Positions 8,284-16,596 are shown, numbered from the stretch's first letter. The stretch: 51,496 nt of DNA from a bacterium 1XD21-70 (GCA_003669055.1 RAYB01000037.1:1-51496); one strand, 5' to 3'. The notes: generated by a model from the sequence alone, not told the origin. A program made the numbers and translations.

Positions 8284-8817
8284 TTATCCCACGAAAAGAC
8301 CGAGTATCGCCGCAATCAAGATCGTTTTGGGGATGGACAGTTTCCCCTTGATTAACAGTATCACGCTGACTATTGCAATCCCGACTAAGTTCCAGGCAAT
8401 TGTCCTTTCTGCGGTATTGACGTAAGTCGTAAGCCCCAAGGTCACTGCAGCTGCCATCAGCATCCCCATGCTGGCCGGCCTTACGCCGCGCATGGCGCTT
8501 TCCAGGTATGGATTATCCTTTAGGCGGAAGATAAAATGGGCCGCTGCCATGGAAAGCGTCAGGGAAGGCATCATCACCCCTAAGCTGGCACATAGGGCGC
8601 CTGTCATCCCTGCCGTGCGCAGCCCCACAAAGGTGGCACAGTTAATCCCCAACGAGCCTGGCGTCATCTCTGCCACCGCCACAATATCCATCACCTCCTC
8701 CGGCGTCATCCATCCATACCTCAAGACCTCATCATTGATCACCGGGATCATTGTCATGCCGCCAAAGCTGCAAAACCCGATCTTCATAAACGACAAAAAC
8801 AGCCTAAGATACGTCAT
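8284..8817 (-). CDS. Chromate transporter family protein, second half (ChrA CHR domain)
   Basis: This 177-residue membrane protein carries one CHR domain. The N-terminal FMKIGFCSFGGMTMIPVINDE and the FVGLRTAGMTGALCASLGVMMPSL stretch are diagnostic of the chromate ion transporter family. Short CHR proteins occur as adjacent pairs that together replace one long two-domain ChrA. The gene overlaps its partner upstream by 14 bp, which supports co-translation and a heteromeric transporter. Many Clostridia carry such pairs, and the physiological anion is often not known, so chromate is a family label only. Confidence 0.9.
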   Translation of the reverse strand: MTYLRLFLSFMKIGFCSFGGMTMIPVINDEVLRYGWMTPEEVMDIVAVAEMTPGSLGINCATFVGLRTAGMTGALCASLGVMMPSLTLSMAAAHFIFRLKDNPYLESAMRGVRPASMGMLMAAAVTLGLTTYVNTAERTIAWNLVGIAIVSVILLIKGKLSIPKTILIAAILGLFVG

Positions 8818-9361
8818 CCGCTATTTCCCCTTTCCATATCAAAAGGCCTGCAGCCAATGCTGCCAGCACCAAAACCAGCTTGTTTATCCTTGTCGTGGCA
8901 CAAACGGCAAAGGAGATTGCCAGGATCACATAGCCAGGCAGCCCTTTGGCCGCCGTTTTTTTCAATTTGAGGCAGGCGCTGATGATAATCGGCACCACCA
9001 CACTGCGGATCCCGTTGAGCACCTTCACCACATATATATTATCCCGCAAAGAAGAGTAAAAAAATGCCACTGCCGCGATTGCTGCCAGGGCCGGAAGCGA
9101 CAGCCCTACCGCCGCTGCCGCTCCCCCGGCAATCCCCTCCATGGCATACCCACAGAACACAGACATATTGATAATCATAATCCCCGGGAAAGACTTCGCC
9201 AGGGACATGAAATCTACCACCTGCTCCTCCTTCATCCATCCTCTTTTATCCACAAATTCATTCTGCATCTGGGCAATAATGCTCCAGCCGCCGCCAAACG
9301 TAAACAGCCCGATCTTGGCCATGACAAAAAATATTTCCAACAGTCTTTGGTATCTCTTCAT
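8804..9361 (-). CDS. Chromate transporter family protein, first half (ChrA CHR domain)
   Basis: This 185-residue CHR-domain membrane protein contains FFVMAKIGLFTFGGGWSIIAQMQNE and SLAKSFPGIMIINMSVFCGYAMEG. I place the start at the ATG at 9361. A longer frame begins with TTG at 9394, but that base belongs to the predicted -10 box, so the TTG would lie upstream of the transcript start. The chosen ATG has a modest GCAGG ribosome site 7 nt upstream. It is the first gene of a two-gene operon with the other short CHR protein, and the pair probably acts as one transporter. Confidence 0.88.
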   Translation of the reverse strand: MKRYQRLLEIFFVMAKIGLFTFGGGWSIIAQMQNEFVDKRGWMKEEQVVDFMSLAKSFPGIMIINMSVFCGYAMEGIAGGAAAAVGLSLPALAAIAAVAFFYSSLRDNIYVVKVLNGIRSVVVPIIISACLKLKKTAAKGLPGYVILAISFAVCATTRINKLVLVLAALAAGLLIWKGEIADDVS

Positions 9362-9393
9362 GATAAAACCTGCTTTCCCATCTTTCTCTGTCA

Positions 9394-9422
9394 ATCTTAA
9401 TATGTTTTTTCTGTCAGGTCAA
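9394..9422 (-). promoter_or_regulatory. Promoter of the chromate-transporter pair
   Basis: TTGACC (9417-9422), a 17-bp spacer and TAAGAT (9394-9399) on the minus strand. Its position sets the translation start of the first gene at 9361 rather than further upstream. Confidence 0.6.
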
Positions 9423-9615
9423 ATAGCAAAATCCTATATCCGCCATAGATTTCACAAAATATTCACAGTTTAGCTTAAATTTAATAAAAAATCAATAGTT
9501 TTTTCTTTTCATTTGTAGTAAACTCTTGTTTGCAACCGTTATTTCCCCCGCCGTTCACGGTTTGCCGGAGGAAATGGCATGGTTTAAATTTTCACAAGAG
9601 GAGTGATTGGCAATT

Positions 9616-10443
9616 ATGAAAAAAACATGGTTAGCTATGGCCGTCCTTGCTATGGCACTCGGTGCAACCGCGTGTTCTTCGGATAAGGGTGGCGAAACTG
9701 CCGCAACTACAGTGGCGGAATCAACGACTGCTGCTACGCAAGCCTCTGAGAGCGCAGAGACAGAAGAAACAGAAGAAGAGGTCGAGGAGGAATCCATGAC
9801 CGGGGTAATCACCGGAATCAATGGCGATATCCTGACGGTCTTAAGCGACGATGACGGCAACGAAAAGGACTACGACATTTCCAAAGCCGAGGTCAGCCAG
9901 GAATTCCCGTTTTCGGAAGGTGACCTTGTTGAGATCATGTTCCCCTATGAGACTACCGAGGACCCGGTTCCGGCAATCTCTGTAGAGGTCCTGGAATCTG
10001 TTATTGCCCAAAACACCGACCCGTCCGCTACCGGCACCGTCAAGGAGGCTGATGATACCACCCTCACCTTGGAAATGGAGGGGGAGAGTTACTCCATCAA
10101 CATTGCCAATGCCTATGTGGTAGCCGCTGACGGCATTGCTGCCGGAAAGGAAGCCACTGTCACCTATATCGGCGACTTAGATGACGAGGCCATGGCGGTC
10201 AAAGTCGTGATGGAAGATTCCTACGATACCGAGGAGGCAAAACTCAACGCATTTGTGGGCAAAGTCGTACAGTCCGAGGAGAATAACATTGTATTGGAAT
10301 CCGCCAATGAAGATTTCTATACCTTTGTATCGGATGATACGGACTTTACAAAATATAGTGCAGGCGAGACCCTGCGGATCTTCTACACCGGCACGATCAC
10401 AGATAAGGAAATCACCGCAGACAAAGTGGAAAAGCTGAAATAA
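9616..10443 (+). CDS. Secreted lipoprotein of unknown function with three repeat modules
   Basis: This 275-residue protein has a signal MKKTWLAMAVLAMALGATAC, a probable though imperfect lipobox, then an acidic Thr/Glu-rich linker to about residue 58. The remainder is three similar modules of 65-75 residues beginning GVITGINGDIL, GTVKEADDTTL and GKVVQSEENNI. Each ends with a 'G(D/K/E)-x-(V/A/L)-x(I/V)-(F/Y)' strand pattern such as EGDLVEIMF, GKEATVTYI and GETLRIFYT. I recognise no catalytic motif; small beta-barrel modules are likely. The ATG at 9616 follows AAGAGGAG; a TTG at 9607 in the same frame is too close to that site. A bidirectional terminator follows. It is a lone plus-strand gene. 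Confidence 0.8.
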   Translation: MKKTWLAMAVLAMALGATACSSDKGGETAATTVAESTTAATQASESAETEETEEEVEEESMTGVITGINGDILTVLSDDDGNEKDYDISKAEVSQEFPFSEGDLVEIMFPYETTEDPVPAISVEVLESVIAQNTDPSATGTVKEADDTTLTLEMEGESYSINIANAYVVAADGIAAGKEATVTYIGDLDDEAMAVKVVMEDSYDTEEAKLNAFVGKVVQSEENNIVLESANEDFYTFVSDDTDFTKYSAGETLRIFYTGTITDKEITADKVEKLK

Positions 10444-10454
10444 AAACCGATCCT

Positions 10455-10483
10455 AAAAGAGGCGTGCCTGGCACGCCTCTTTT
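10455..10483. terminator. Bidirectional terminator between convergent genes
   Basis: AAAAGAGGCGTGCC-TGG-CACGCCTCTTTT forms a strong stem with A/U-runs on both sides. It separates the plus-strand lipoprotein from the minus-strand kinase-like gene. Confidence 0.85.
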
Positions 10484-10496
10484 GTCAACAGAACCT

Positions 10497-11141
10497 TTAT
10501 ACCTCATATCCGACCATCCGGATATACGTCTTGATCAAATCTACCACCTGCCCCAGTTCCAGGCGGCTGGCATTGATCGGCAGATCATAATTGCCCATGT
10601 CCTCCCATGCTTCCCCGGTAAAATAATGGTGGTATTCCCGGCGCTGCTTCGTGATACGGTTTAATTTGCCCAGCGCCTCTTTGGTATCTGTGATCCCGTC
10701 CACCTCCATCGTCCTCCGGATACAGGTATCCACATCCGCATAGACAAATATTTTGATCAGGTCTTCTTTTCCCGCAGACTCCAGCACAAAATCCGCACAC
10801 CGCCCTACAATCACACAGGACTCTGTGTTTGCCAGCTCCCGAATCACCTCGGACTGGAACTTAAAGAGATTCTCCGGCGAGGTCACATCCCCTGTGGTCT
10901 TAGGCGCCCCTGTCGGCGCATGGCGCATCCCGCCCACGATCCGGCGCAGAAGGTTATTCCCGGCCTTCTCATCCGCCAGGCGGAAATACTGCTCCCCCAC
11001 TGCGCTCTTTTCCGCCGTCATGCTGAGGATCTCATCATCATAAAAAGGGATCCCCAGTTCTTCTGCCAGCTTCTTCCCTACGATTCGCCCGCCGCTGCCG
11101 TACTGCCTCTCGATGGTAATCACCAGCTTACTCTTGTCCAT
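10497..11141 (-). CDS. Cytidylate-kinase-like family protein
   Basis: This 214-residue P-loop protein begins VITIERQYGSGGRIVGKKLAEELGIPFYDDEIL, the pattern of the 'cytidylate kinase-like' family found widely in Firmicutes. The phosphate-binding loop is YGSGGRIVGKKLA, not the canonical GxxGxGKST of Cmk. Later it has the segment CVIVGRCADFVL and a lid-like region RRTMEVDGITDTKEALGKLNRITKQRREYHHYFTG. Members are annotated as nucleotide kinases by homology, but the true substrate is not established. It is a single gene with its own promoter, next to the tryptophan-type ABC operon, and has no ribosomal-protein or Der neighbours as real cmk often has. Confidence 0.85.
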   Translation of the reverse strand: MDKSKLVITIERQYGSGGRIVGKKLAEELGIPFYDDEILSMTAEKSAVGEQYFRLADEKAGNNLLRRIVGGMRHAPTGAPKTTGDVTSPENLFKFQSEVIRELANTESCVIVGRCADFVLESAGKEDLIKIFVYADVDTCIRRTMEVDGITDTKEALGKLNRITKQRREYHHYFTGEAWEDMGNYDLPINASRLELGQVVDLIKTYIRMVGYEV

Positions 11142-11177
11142 AAGATAGCCTCCTCCCCTGAAGGGTTATTTTCTTCT

Positions 11178-11206
11178 ATCATACCACAAAATGGGAGGAG
11201 ATGCAA
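11178..11206 (-). promoter_or_regulatory. Promoter of the cytidylate-kinase-like gene
   Basis: TTGCAT (11201-11206), a 17-bp spacer and TATGAT (11178-11183) with an extended -10 TGG on the minus strand. I see no terminator between the upstream ABC operon and this promoter, so some read-through is possible. Confidence 0.55.
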
Positions 11207-11220
11207 AAAGGTTTCTGCCC

Positions 11221-12018
11221 CTACTTTGCCAGCATCATCCTGTCATTGGCAAACGCCCCGCCGCTGGCCTCAGCAAATTTATGCAGCAGGTCTTCCACCC
11301 GCAGCCGCTTCTTCTCTTCTCCTGCCACATCATAGATGATCTGCCCCTCATTCATCATAATCAGGCGGTTCCCAATCTGGATCGCATCCTTCATATTATG
11401 GGTGATCATCAATGTGGTCAGATGATCCTGATTGACGATCGTCTCCGTGGTTTCAAGCACCTTTGCAGCCGTCTTGGGGTCAAGTGCAGCCGTGTGCTCA
11501 TCCAAAAGCAGAAGCTTCGGTTTTTCCAGTGTCGCCATCAAAAGGGTCAGTGCCTGGCGCTGCCCTCCGGAAAGCAGCCCCACCTTGGAGGTCAGCCGGT
11601 TCTCTAACCCCAAATTCAGCTTTGCCAAAAGATCCCGGTACAACTTTCTCTCGCTGTTTGCAATCCCTTGTTTTAAGGTTCTGCGGTGGCCCCTGCGCAA
11701 TGCCAGAGCCAGGTTTTCCTCGATCCCCATCGTCGCTGCCGTGCCGTTCATCGGATCCTGGAAAACCCGCCCCAAAAACGCTGCCCGTTTGTGCTCGGAG
11801 AGTTTCGTCACATCCATGCCGTCGATAATGATCTTTCCCTCATCCACCTGCCAGGTGCCGGCAATCGCATTCAAAAGCGTTGACTTGCCCGCTCCGTTTC
11901 CGCCGATTACCGTCACAAAGTCCCCGTCCGCCAATGTCAGGCTCAGGCCGCAAAGCGCCTGCTTCTCATTGACCGTCCCCGGATTAAATGTCTTTGATAT
12001 GTTTTTTACCTCTAGCAT
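11221..12018 (-). CDS. ABC transporter ATP-binding protein (tryptophan/tyrosine-type family)
   Basis: This 265-residue ATPase has Walker [17 protein letters not shown] (about 39-54), signature LLSGGQRQALTL and Walker B LLLLDEHTAALDPK. The DEHTAALDPKTA form is typical of the ATPase paired with PF04392-type binding proteins and BPD_transp_2 permeases, a family annotated in Firmicutes as tryptophan/tyrosine importers. Its start overlaps the 3' end of the permease gene by 7 bp. It is the last gene of a binding protein-permease-ATPase operon. The amino-acid substrate is inferred from family only. Confidence 0.9.
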   Translation of the reverse strand: MLEVKNISKTFNPGTVNEKQALCGLSLTLADGDFVTVIGGNGAGKSTLLNAIAGTWQVDEGKIIIDGMDVTKLSEHKRAAFLGRVFQDPMNGTAATMGIEENLALALRRGHRRTLKQGIANSERKLYRDLLAKLNLGLENRLTSKVGLLSGGQRQALTLLMATLEKPKLLLLDEHTAALDPKTAAKVLETTETIVNQDHLTTLMITHNMKDAIQIGNRLIMMNEGQIIYDVAGEEKKRLRVEDLLHKFAEASGGAFANDRMMLAK

Positions 12019-12932
12019 CCGTTCTGCCCTCCTCTTTTCACCGGTTTGGAGAAATAGCGGCTCTTCCAGGTAGGGATTGCCAAAAAAATAGCCACCACTA
12101 CTGCCGACAGCAATTTCAGCAGGTCGGTATCGATCCCCAGCCAGATCACAAACTGCAGTACCAAATAGTAGATGATGGAGCCAAGCGCCACACCAAGCAG
12201 GCGAAATCCGAAGTTATGGAAAACCTTGCCAAAAACTGCCTCCCCGATAATGACGGCGGCCAAGCCGATCACAATGGCCCCGCGCCCCATGTTGATGTCC
12301 GCAAAGCCCTGGTACTGGGTCAGCAGAGCACCGGACAGGGCTACCAGGCCGTTGGAGATCATCAGTCCCAATACCCGGCTCAAATCCGTATTGATCCCCT
12401 GCGCCCGCGCCATCTTGTCATTGCAGCCGGTTGCCCTCAGCGAACATCCCAGTTCTGTCCCGAAAAACCAATACAGGCATACGATCATCACGACAATGAG
12501 AATGGCTACTATCACTATCGTATTTTTATATAAAGGAACGTTTTTGGTAAAACGCAGCGAAACCAGCAGATTAAACTTATCCACGTTAATCGCCTGGTTC
12601 GCCTTGCCCATTACTTTCAAATTAATCGAATATAGCCCCAGCTGTGTCAGGATCCCTGCCAGAATAGCCGGAATCCCCATAAAGGTATGCAAAAGGCCGG
12701 TTGCCAGGCCGGACACCATCCCGGCCAGCAAAGCGCCGAACATTGCCACCCATACATTCTGCCCGCCTAACATCAGCATGATGCAGACCGCGCCGCCGGT
12801 ACAAAGCGACCCATCCACGGTCAGATCCGCAATATCCAGAATCCGATAGGTGAGGTACACACCGATCGCCATAATTCCCCATATCAATCCCTGAGACACC
12901 GCTCCCGGCAGTGCGTTCAATAAACTCATCAT
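12012..12932 (-). CDS. ABC transporter permease (tryptophan/tyrosine-type family)
   Basis: This 306-residue integral membrane protein of the BPD_transp_2 class has eight or more spans, beginning LPGAVSQGLIWGIMAIGVYLTYRILDIADLTVDGS. That opening and the later FGTELGCSLRATGCNDKMARAQGIN loop are characteristic of the permease partnered with PF04392 binding proteins. Two adjacent ATGs (12932 and 12929) are possible; the ribosome site is weak, so translation may depend on coupling or on the processed mRNA end. It follows the binding-protein gene after a 110-bp gap holding a strong hairpin. Confidence 0.9.
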   Translation of the reverse strand: MMSLLNALPGAVSQGLIWGIMAIGVYLTYRILDIADLTVDGSLCTGGAVCIMLMLGGQNVWVAMFGALLAGMVSGLATGLLHTFMGIPAILAGILTQLGLYSINLKVMGKANQAINVDKFNLLVSLRFTKNVPLYKNTIVIVAILIVVMIVCLYWFFGTELGCSLRATGCNDKMARAQGINTDLSRVLGLMISNGLVALSGALLTQYQGFADINMGRGAIVIGLAAVIIGEAVFGKVFHNFGFRLLGVALGSIIYYLVLQFVIWLGIDTDLLKLLSAVVVAIFLAIPTWKSRYFSKPVKRGGQNGC

Positions 12933-12996
12933 ATTCTATTCATCCCTTGTCTACAAGAATTAGTAGCTGCCACAAAAGGAATCAGCCCATTTTCAT

Positions 12997-13020
12997 GCAG
13001 CGGGAAGAGGATCCCGCTGC
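12997..13020 (-). promoter_or_regulatory. Intercistronic hairpin after the binding-protein gene
   Basis: A perfect 9-bp stem GCAGCGGGA/TCCCGCTGC with a 6-nt loop lies 22 bp past the binding-protein stop codon. No U-run follows on the transcribed strand, so it is likely an mRNA stabiliser or processing site rather than a terminator. Confidence 0.65.
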
Positions 13021-13042
13021 CCTTACTTACTTCCTCCGGTTA

Positions 13043-14110
13043 TTACTCCTCAATCGCCACATAATCCTCCGGAACGGTGATGCCAAGGGCATCGCAGAGC
13101 GATTTATTGTATTTCTTGGTAAACTGCGGTGCATACTCGATCGGCATCTGGGAAATATCCGCCTCGCCGGTCAGGATCTTCGCCGCCATCTTGCCTGTCC
13201 CAACGCCCAGGTCATAATAGCTGATTGACAGCGTAGCTACGCCGCAGCCGCGGCAGATCCCCTCTTCCCCGGCAACTACCGGGACTTTTGCCGGCTGGCA
13301 GACGTTGTTGACTAACTCTGCGTTAGCCGCTGCGGTATTGTCCGTGGGCACATAGATCACATCGCTCTCGTCAGCCGCCTTTGTCACGATCGTAGTCAGG
13401 TCATTGGAATCGGAAAATGCATAATACTCACAGGTATAGCCCAGTTCTTCCAAAGCAGCCTTTACCGTGTCCACCTGGTACTGGGAATTCGCCTCCGCGG
13501 AACAGTAAAGAAGGCCGACCTTCTTGGCATCCGGGAAAAGTTCGTGCAGCATGGCGGCCTGCTCGTCCAACGGAGCCAGGTCGGAAGTCCCGGAAATATT
13601 CCCGCCAACCGTGCCGGAGAAATTGTCAATGCCCAGGGCCACGCCGTACTCCGTCACGGAAGTTCCCAGCACCGGGATCTCATTGGTGCCCGCCTGTGCT
13701 GCCTGCAATGCCGGGGTGGCATTTGCCAGGATCAGGTCTACATCCGCCGAAACAAAGCTGTTGATAATCGTAGAACAGGTATTGGAATCCCCCTGTGCAT
13801 TCTGTTCATCAAAGGTAACTGCACCGCCAAGTTCTTCCACCAATGCATCTTTAAAGCCCTGCGTCGCCGCATCCAGCGCATCATGCTGCACCAGCTGGCA
13901 GATGCCTACGGTATAGGTCTCTCCGGAAGCTGTCTCACCGGAAGCTTCACTGCCGCTTCCTTCCTCTGCCCCGCCTGCAGCCTCGGCTGCTGTTGTCGCT
14001 TCCTCAGACGCCGCAGCGGAACTCTCACTTGCACCGCCAGAGCATGCGGCCAGTGAAAGCACCATGGATGCTGCCAGCGCCATTGACAATAATTTTGCTG
14101 ATTTTCTCAT
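13043..14110 (-). CDS. ABC transporter substrate-binding lipoprotein (tryptophan/tyrosine-type, PF04392)
   Basis: This 355-residue protein has the lipoprotein signal MRKSAKLLSMALAASMVLSLAAC and an Ala/Glu-rich linker. The domain starts TYTVGICQLVQHDALDAATQGFKDAL, the hallmark of the ABC_sub_bind (PF04392) family. Further family segments are TCSTIINSFVSADVDLILANATPALQAA and GLLYCSAEANSQYQVDTVKAALEELGYTCEYY. It delivers a small ligand, by family annotation an aromatic amino acid, to the downstream permease and ATPase. A consensus-like promoter lies about 100 bp upstream. The leader is too short for a T-box, so control by charged tRNA is not supported here. Confidence 0.9.
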   Translation of the reverse strand: MRKSAKLLSMALAASMVLSLAACSGGASESSAAASEEATTAAEAAGGAEEGSGSEASGETASGETYTVGICQLVQHDALDAATQGFKDALVEELGGAVTFDEQNAQGDSNTCSTIINSFVSADVDLILANATPALQAAQAGTNEIPVLGTSVTEYGVALGIDNFSGTVGGNISGTSDLAPLDEQAAMLHELFPDAKKVGLLYCSAEANSQYQVDTVKAALEELGYTCEYYAFSDSNDLTTIVTKAADESDVIYVPTDNTAAANAELVNNVCQPAKVPVVAGEEGICRGCGVATLSISYYDLGVGTGKMAAKILTGEADISQMPIEYAPQFTKKYNKSLCDALGITVPEDYVAIEE

Positions 14111-14208
14111 AATTCAAATCTCCCTCTTTCCTTTTGCTTTTTATATGGATCTTTGGCCGGCGCGCATCCTTCCCCGGCGCGGCTGCCTGCCGAAAAATCA
14201 CACTTGGT

Positions 14209-14237
14209 ATCATACTACAAAATTTTCGCCGCGTCAA
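14209..14237 (-). promoter_or_regulatory. Promoter of the tryptophan-type ABC operon
   Basis: TTGACG (14232-14237), a 17-bp spacer and TATGAT (14209-14214) on the minus strand: a near-consensus vegetative promoter. The leader to the binding-protein ATG is about 90 nt. Confidence 0.75.
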
Positions 14238-14316
14238 CTTTATGATGCTTTAAAATGTTAAAATTTAACGCAATGAAGCATACGCGTCATTATTCCCGGT
14301 ATAAGTGATTAAGTAT

Positions 14317-14345
14317 TTGCTATTTTATGTTTCTTCTATTATAAT
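14317..14345 (+). promoter_or_regulatory. Promoter of the PsiE-like gene
   Basis: TTGCTA (14317-14322), a 17-bp spacer and a perfect TATAAT (14340-14345). It drives the plus-strand gene starting at 14416 and is divergent from the ABC operon promoter. Confidence 0.65.
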
Positions 14346-14415
14346 AATATAATAATTAGAAAAAGGAATAAGGTATCTGCCAATTACGTTTCACACACAT
14401 TTAGGAGGAGAAGGT

Positions 14416-14814
14416 ATGAAGCAACATTTAGGGGTAAAGGCTACCAAAGCACAAAACTTTGTTTTCCACACAGCGATGCTTTTGGAACTGGTGGTGGCAT
14501 TTATTGTCATCGCCGCTTTGCTGATTATGTTCCACCAAGTGCCGGGAGAACTGAAATTGCTGGTGTTCAACGGCGAGTTCAACCATTTTCTGAAATATAT
14601 GTTTGACATCGTCATTGGTATTGAACTGCTGAAAATGCTCTGCCGCCACGATCTTGATTCTGTCGTGGAGGTACTGCTGTTCTCGGTAGCCAGGGAGATG
14701 ATCATCGAGCATATGCCGATTTATTACACGCTGATCGGGATCCTTGCGATTGCCGTCCTGTTTTTGATACGGAAGTTCCTCTTCGTGTCTGCCCTGGACA
14801 AGGAGCAAGAGTGA
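14416..14814 (+). CDS. PsiE-like small membrane protein
   Basis: This 132-residue protein has about four membrane segments (around 18-40, 55-75, 80-95 and 100-122). The central motif DIVIGIELLKMLCRHDLDSVVEVLLFSVAREMI resembles the phosphate-starvation-inducible PsiE family, in which an acidic residue and a Arg/His pair lie inside the membrane region. The function of PsiE-family proteins is not known. The ATG has a strong AGGAGGAGAAGG ribosome site. It is monocistronic, with its own promoter and a shared terminator. No phosphate-regulon neighbour is present, so regulation by phosphate is not supported here. Confidence 0.75.
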   Translation: MKQHLGVKATKAQNFVFHTAMLLELVVAFIVIAALLIMFHQVPGELKLLVFNGEFNHFLKYMFDIVIGIELLKMLCRHDLDSVVEVLLFSVAREMIIEHMPIYYTLIGILAIAVLFLIRKFLFVSALDKEQE

Positions 14815-14834
14815 CCATATCTGCCCCCATCCGG

Positions 14835-14873
14835 CCAAGGGGAGCGCCTTATAACCAGAGGCGCTCCCCTTGG
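14835..14873. terminator. Bidirectional terminator between PsiE-like and dipeptidase genes
   Basis: A 14-bp perfect inverted repeat, CCAAGGGGAGCGCC and GGCGCTCCCCTTGG, surrounds an 11-nt loop and is followed on the plus strand by CTCCTTTTG. It lies between two convergent genes. Confidence 0.8.
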
Positions 14874-14897
14874 CTCCTTTTGTATCGATTGCCCTCT

Positions 14898-15893
14898 TTA
14901 GAGCACTTCCCGGTATAGGCGCAGCACATTTTTGTGGAAAACCGCTTCGATCTCCCCCACGGAGAACCCCTGCCGCTCCATCTCATCTGCCAGTAACTGG
15001 ATCCCGGAACAGTCTCCCATTTCCACTATGCTTGTGATCCCGTCAAAGTCACTTCCCAGGCCGATGCAGCCGATTCCCCCTACCTGCTTCATGTGTTTTA
15101 TGTGTTCCACCATGTCACGGCAATAGCTGTGAACCGGCTCTTTGCCCTTTTCATCCTCCCTCAGGAAAGAAGCACAGAAATTAATTCCGGCTACCCCTCC
15201 CCGCTCTGCCAGGGCGCGGATCATCTCGTCTGTCAGGTTCCGTGGATGGCATGACAGCGCACGGGCGTTGGAATGGCTGGCCACGAAGGGTTTTTTCGTG
15301 TAACGGAACACATCCCAGATCCCTGCATCATTCAGATGGGAGATATCCGGAATCATTCCCAGGCGTTCCATCTCCTGCACAAAATCGATCCCTTTTTCCG
15401 TGAGCCCATGTTCTGTATCCGCCACACGCAAGGCAGGGCCGCCGTTTTGGGGCAGGATACGGTTCGGATAGCCCAATTCATTTGGGAAATTCCAGGTCAG
15501 CGTCATCATCCGCACCCCCAGCCGGTAAAAATCCCGCAGATAGGCAAGTTCCCCCTGGCAGGCGCCGCCCTCCTCGATCGTTACCATTGCTGAGAGTTTT
15601 CCTTCCTTTTTGTTCCTCTCAATATCCTGCCAGTTCTTCACCACACCAATCCGTTCACGGTTGGCTTCCATCTCCTCATAAAATACGTCCATCAGCCGCA
15701 TCGCATGTTCTAGGGGCCTCTGCTCCTGTTCCAAATGCGTATACAGGGCAAAATTCTGTATAAGATAATCACCTTTTTCCATCTTTTTTAAATCAATATG
15801 TAAATCATTTTCTAAAAGTCTCACCTTCTGCCCTTTTTTCCTGCGCTCATATATCTCATAGATGGTATCGCAGTGCATATCCACTACCTTCAT
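14898..15893 (-). CDS. Membrane dipeptidase family (peptidase M19) protein
   Basis: This 331-residue zinc-dependent dipeptidase shows the M19 signatures in order: the metal-binding HxD in VDMHCDTIYE at the N-terminus, the bridging Glu in MVTIEEGGAC (about 115-124), His in DISHLNDAG, His in VASHSNARAL followed by PRNLTDEMIRAL, and GLGSDFDG. The family hydrolyses dipeptides, often with a D-residue at the C-terminal position. There is no signal peptide, so the enzyme is cytoplasmic. The ATG is preceded by GGAGGAGAAGG. It lies just after the methylglyoxal synthase terminator and has no obvious own promoter, so read-through from mgsA is possible. Confidence 0.93.
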   Translation of the reverse strand: MKVVDMHCDTIYEIYERRKKGQKVRLLENDLHIDLKKMEKGDYLIQNFALYTHLEQEQRPLEHAMRLMDVFYEEMEANRERIGVVKNWQDIERNKKEGKLSAMVTIEEGGACQGELAYLRDFYRLGVRMMTLTWNFPNELGYPNRILPQNGGPALRVADTEHGLTEKGIDFVQEMERLGMIPDISHLNDAGIWDVFRYTKKPFVASHSNARALSCHPRNLTDEMIRALAERGGVAGINFCASFLREDEKGKEPVHSYCRDMVEHIKHMKQVGGIGCIGLGSDFDGITSIVEMGDCSGIQLLADEMERQGFSVGEIEAVFHKNVLRLYREVL

Positions 15894-15912
15894 TCCTTCT
15901 CCTCCTCTTTCT

Positions 15913-15943
15913 AAAAAAGAGCCTGCCCCGTCTGGGCAAGCCC
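15913..15943 (-). terminator. Terminator of mgsA
   Basis: On the minus strand GGGCTTGCCC-AGACG-GGGCAGGCTC forms a 10-bp stem with two G-U pairs, followed directly by six T residues. It lies 25 bp past the mgsA stop and close to the dipeptidase ribosome site. Confidence 0.85.
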
Positions 15944-15968
15944 TTGCATAAGATGCATTCCGTTGTGC

Positions 15969-16439
15969 TTAAAGCGTCTCCGCCCGTTCCTGGATGTTTT
16001 TGCGGAAGTTGATCACGTCATGCTGATAATCCCGGTCCATATGCTCCGAAGTAACCATAAAGTCCGCCGTCGCCTTGTTCACTGCAATCGGGATATCATA
16101 TACCTGCGCAATCCGCATCAGTGCCTTGACATCCGTGTCGTGCGGCTGGGCGGTCAGCGGATCGGAAAAAAATACCACGAAGTCAATCACTCCTTCCACG
16201 ATCTTCGCGCCGATCTGCTGGTCACCTCCTAACGGGCCGCTGTTATAGCCCTTTACGGTCAGCCCGGTCTGGTCAGTGATCATCCGCGCCGTGGTTCCTG
16301 TCCCATACAGGTTGTGATGCTTCAATATTGCATAGTGCTCCTTACACCATTCAATCAACTTCGCTTTCTCATTATCATGCGCTATCAGTGCGATATCTTT
16401 CTTCGGTCCAATGGTAAATGTAATGTAGTCCTTTGCCAT
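15969..16439 (-). CDS. mgsA: Methylglyoxal synthase
   Basis: This 156-residue enzyme converts dihydroxyacetone phosphate to methylglyoxal and phosphate, a bypass of lower glycolysis under phosphate limitation. The family segments IALIAHDNEKAKLIEWC, LYGTGTTARMI, NSGPLGGDQQIGA and DPLTAQPHDTDVKALMRI are all present. The catalytic Asp is Asp73 in GGDQQ, and His100 in QPHD matches the conserved active-site His. I chose the ATG at 16439. An in-frame ATG three codons earlier abuts the AAAGGAG ribosome site with no spacer, whereas the chosen ATG has 9 nt spacing. It is monocistronic with its own promoter and terminator. Confidence 0.96.
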   Translation of the reverse strand: MAKDYITFTIGPKKDIALIAHDNEKAKLIEWCKEHYAILKHHNLYGTGTTARMITDQTGLTVKGYNSGPLGGDQQIGAKIVEGVIDFVVFFSDPLTAQPHDTDVKALMRIAQVYDIPIAVNKATADFMVTSEHMDRDYQHDVINFRKNIQERAETL

Positions 16440-16493
16440 AGCAATCATCTCCTTTCTCTATGGCTTGATATACGCTCCCTGCGTACTCCACAA

Positions 16494-16522
16494 GTTATAC
16501 CATGAACCCCCGCAAAGCACAA
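16494..16522 (-). promoter_or_regulatory. Promoter of mgsA
   Basis: TTGTGC (16517-16522), a 17-bp spacer and TATAAC (16494-16499) with extended -10 TGG on the minus strand. The DNA between here and engB is AT-rich with no clear terminator. Confidence 0.65.
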
Positions 16523-16596
16523 GTTAAATTATGGTAAATATTTCTTAACTTTTTTATGAAGAATATTCTGGTAATTTAATCATTATTCCAACAATT

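Noticed and set aside
14111-14208. T-box or tryptophan leader for the ABC operon
   Set aside because: The leader is about 90 nt, without a T-box sequence (TGGNACCGCG-type) or an antiterminator/terminator pair.
14428-14838. Minus-strand open frame opposite the PsiE-like gene
   Set aside because: Gln/His-rich shadow of a membrane-protein gene that has a strong ribosome site and promoter on the plus strand.
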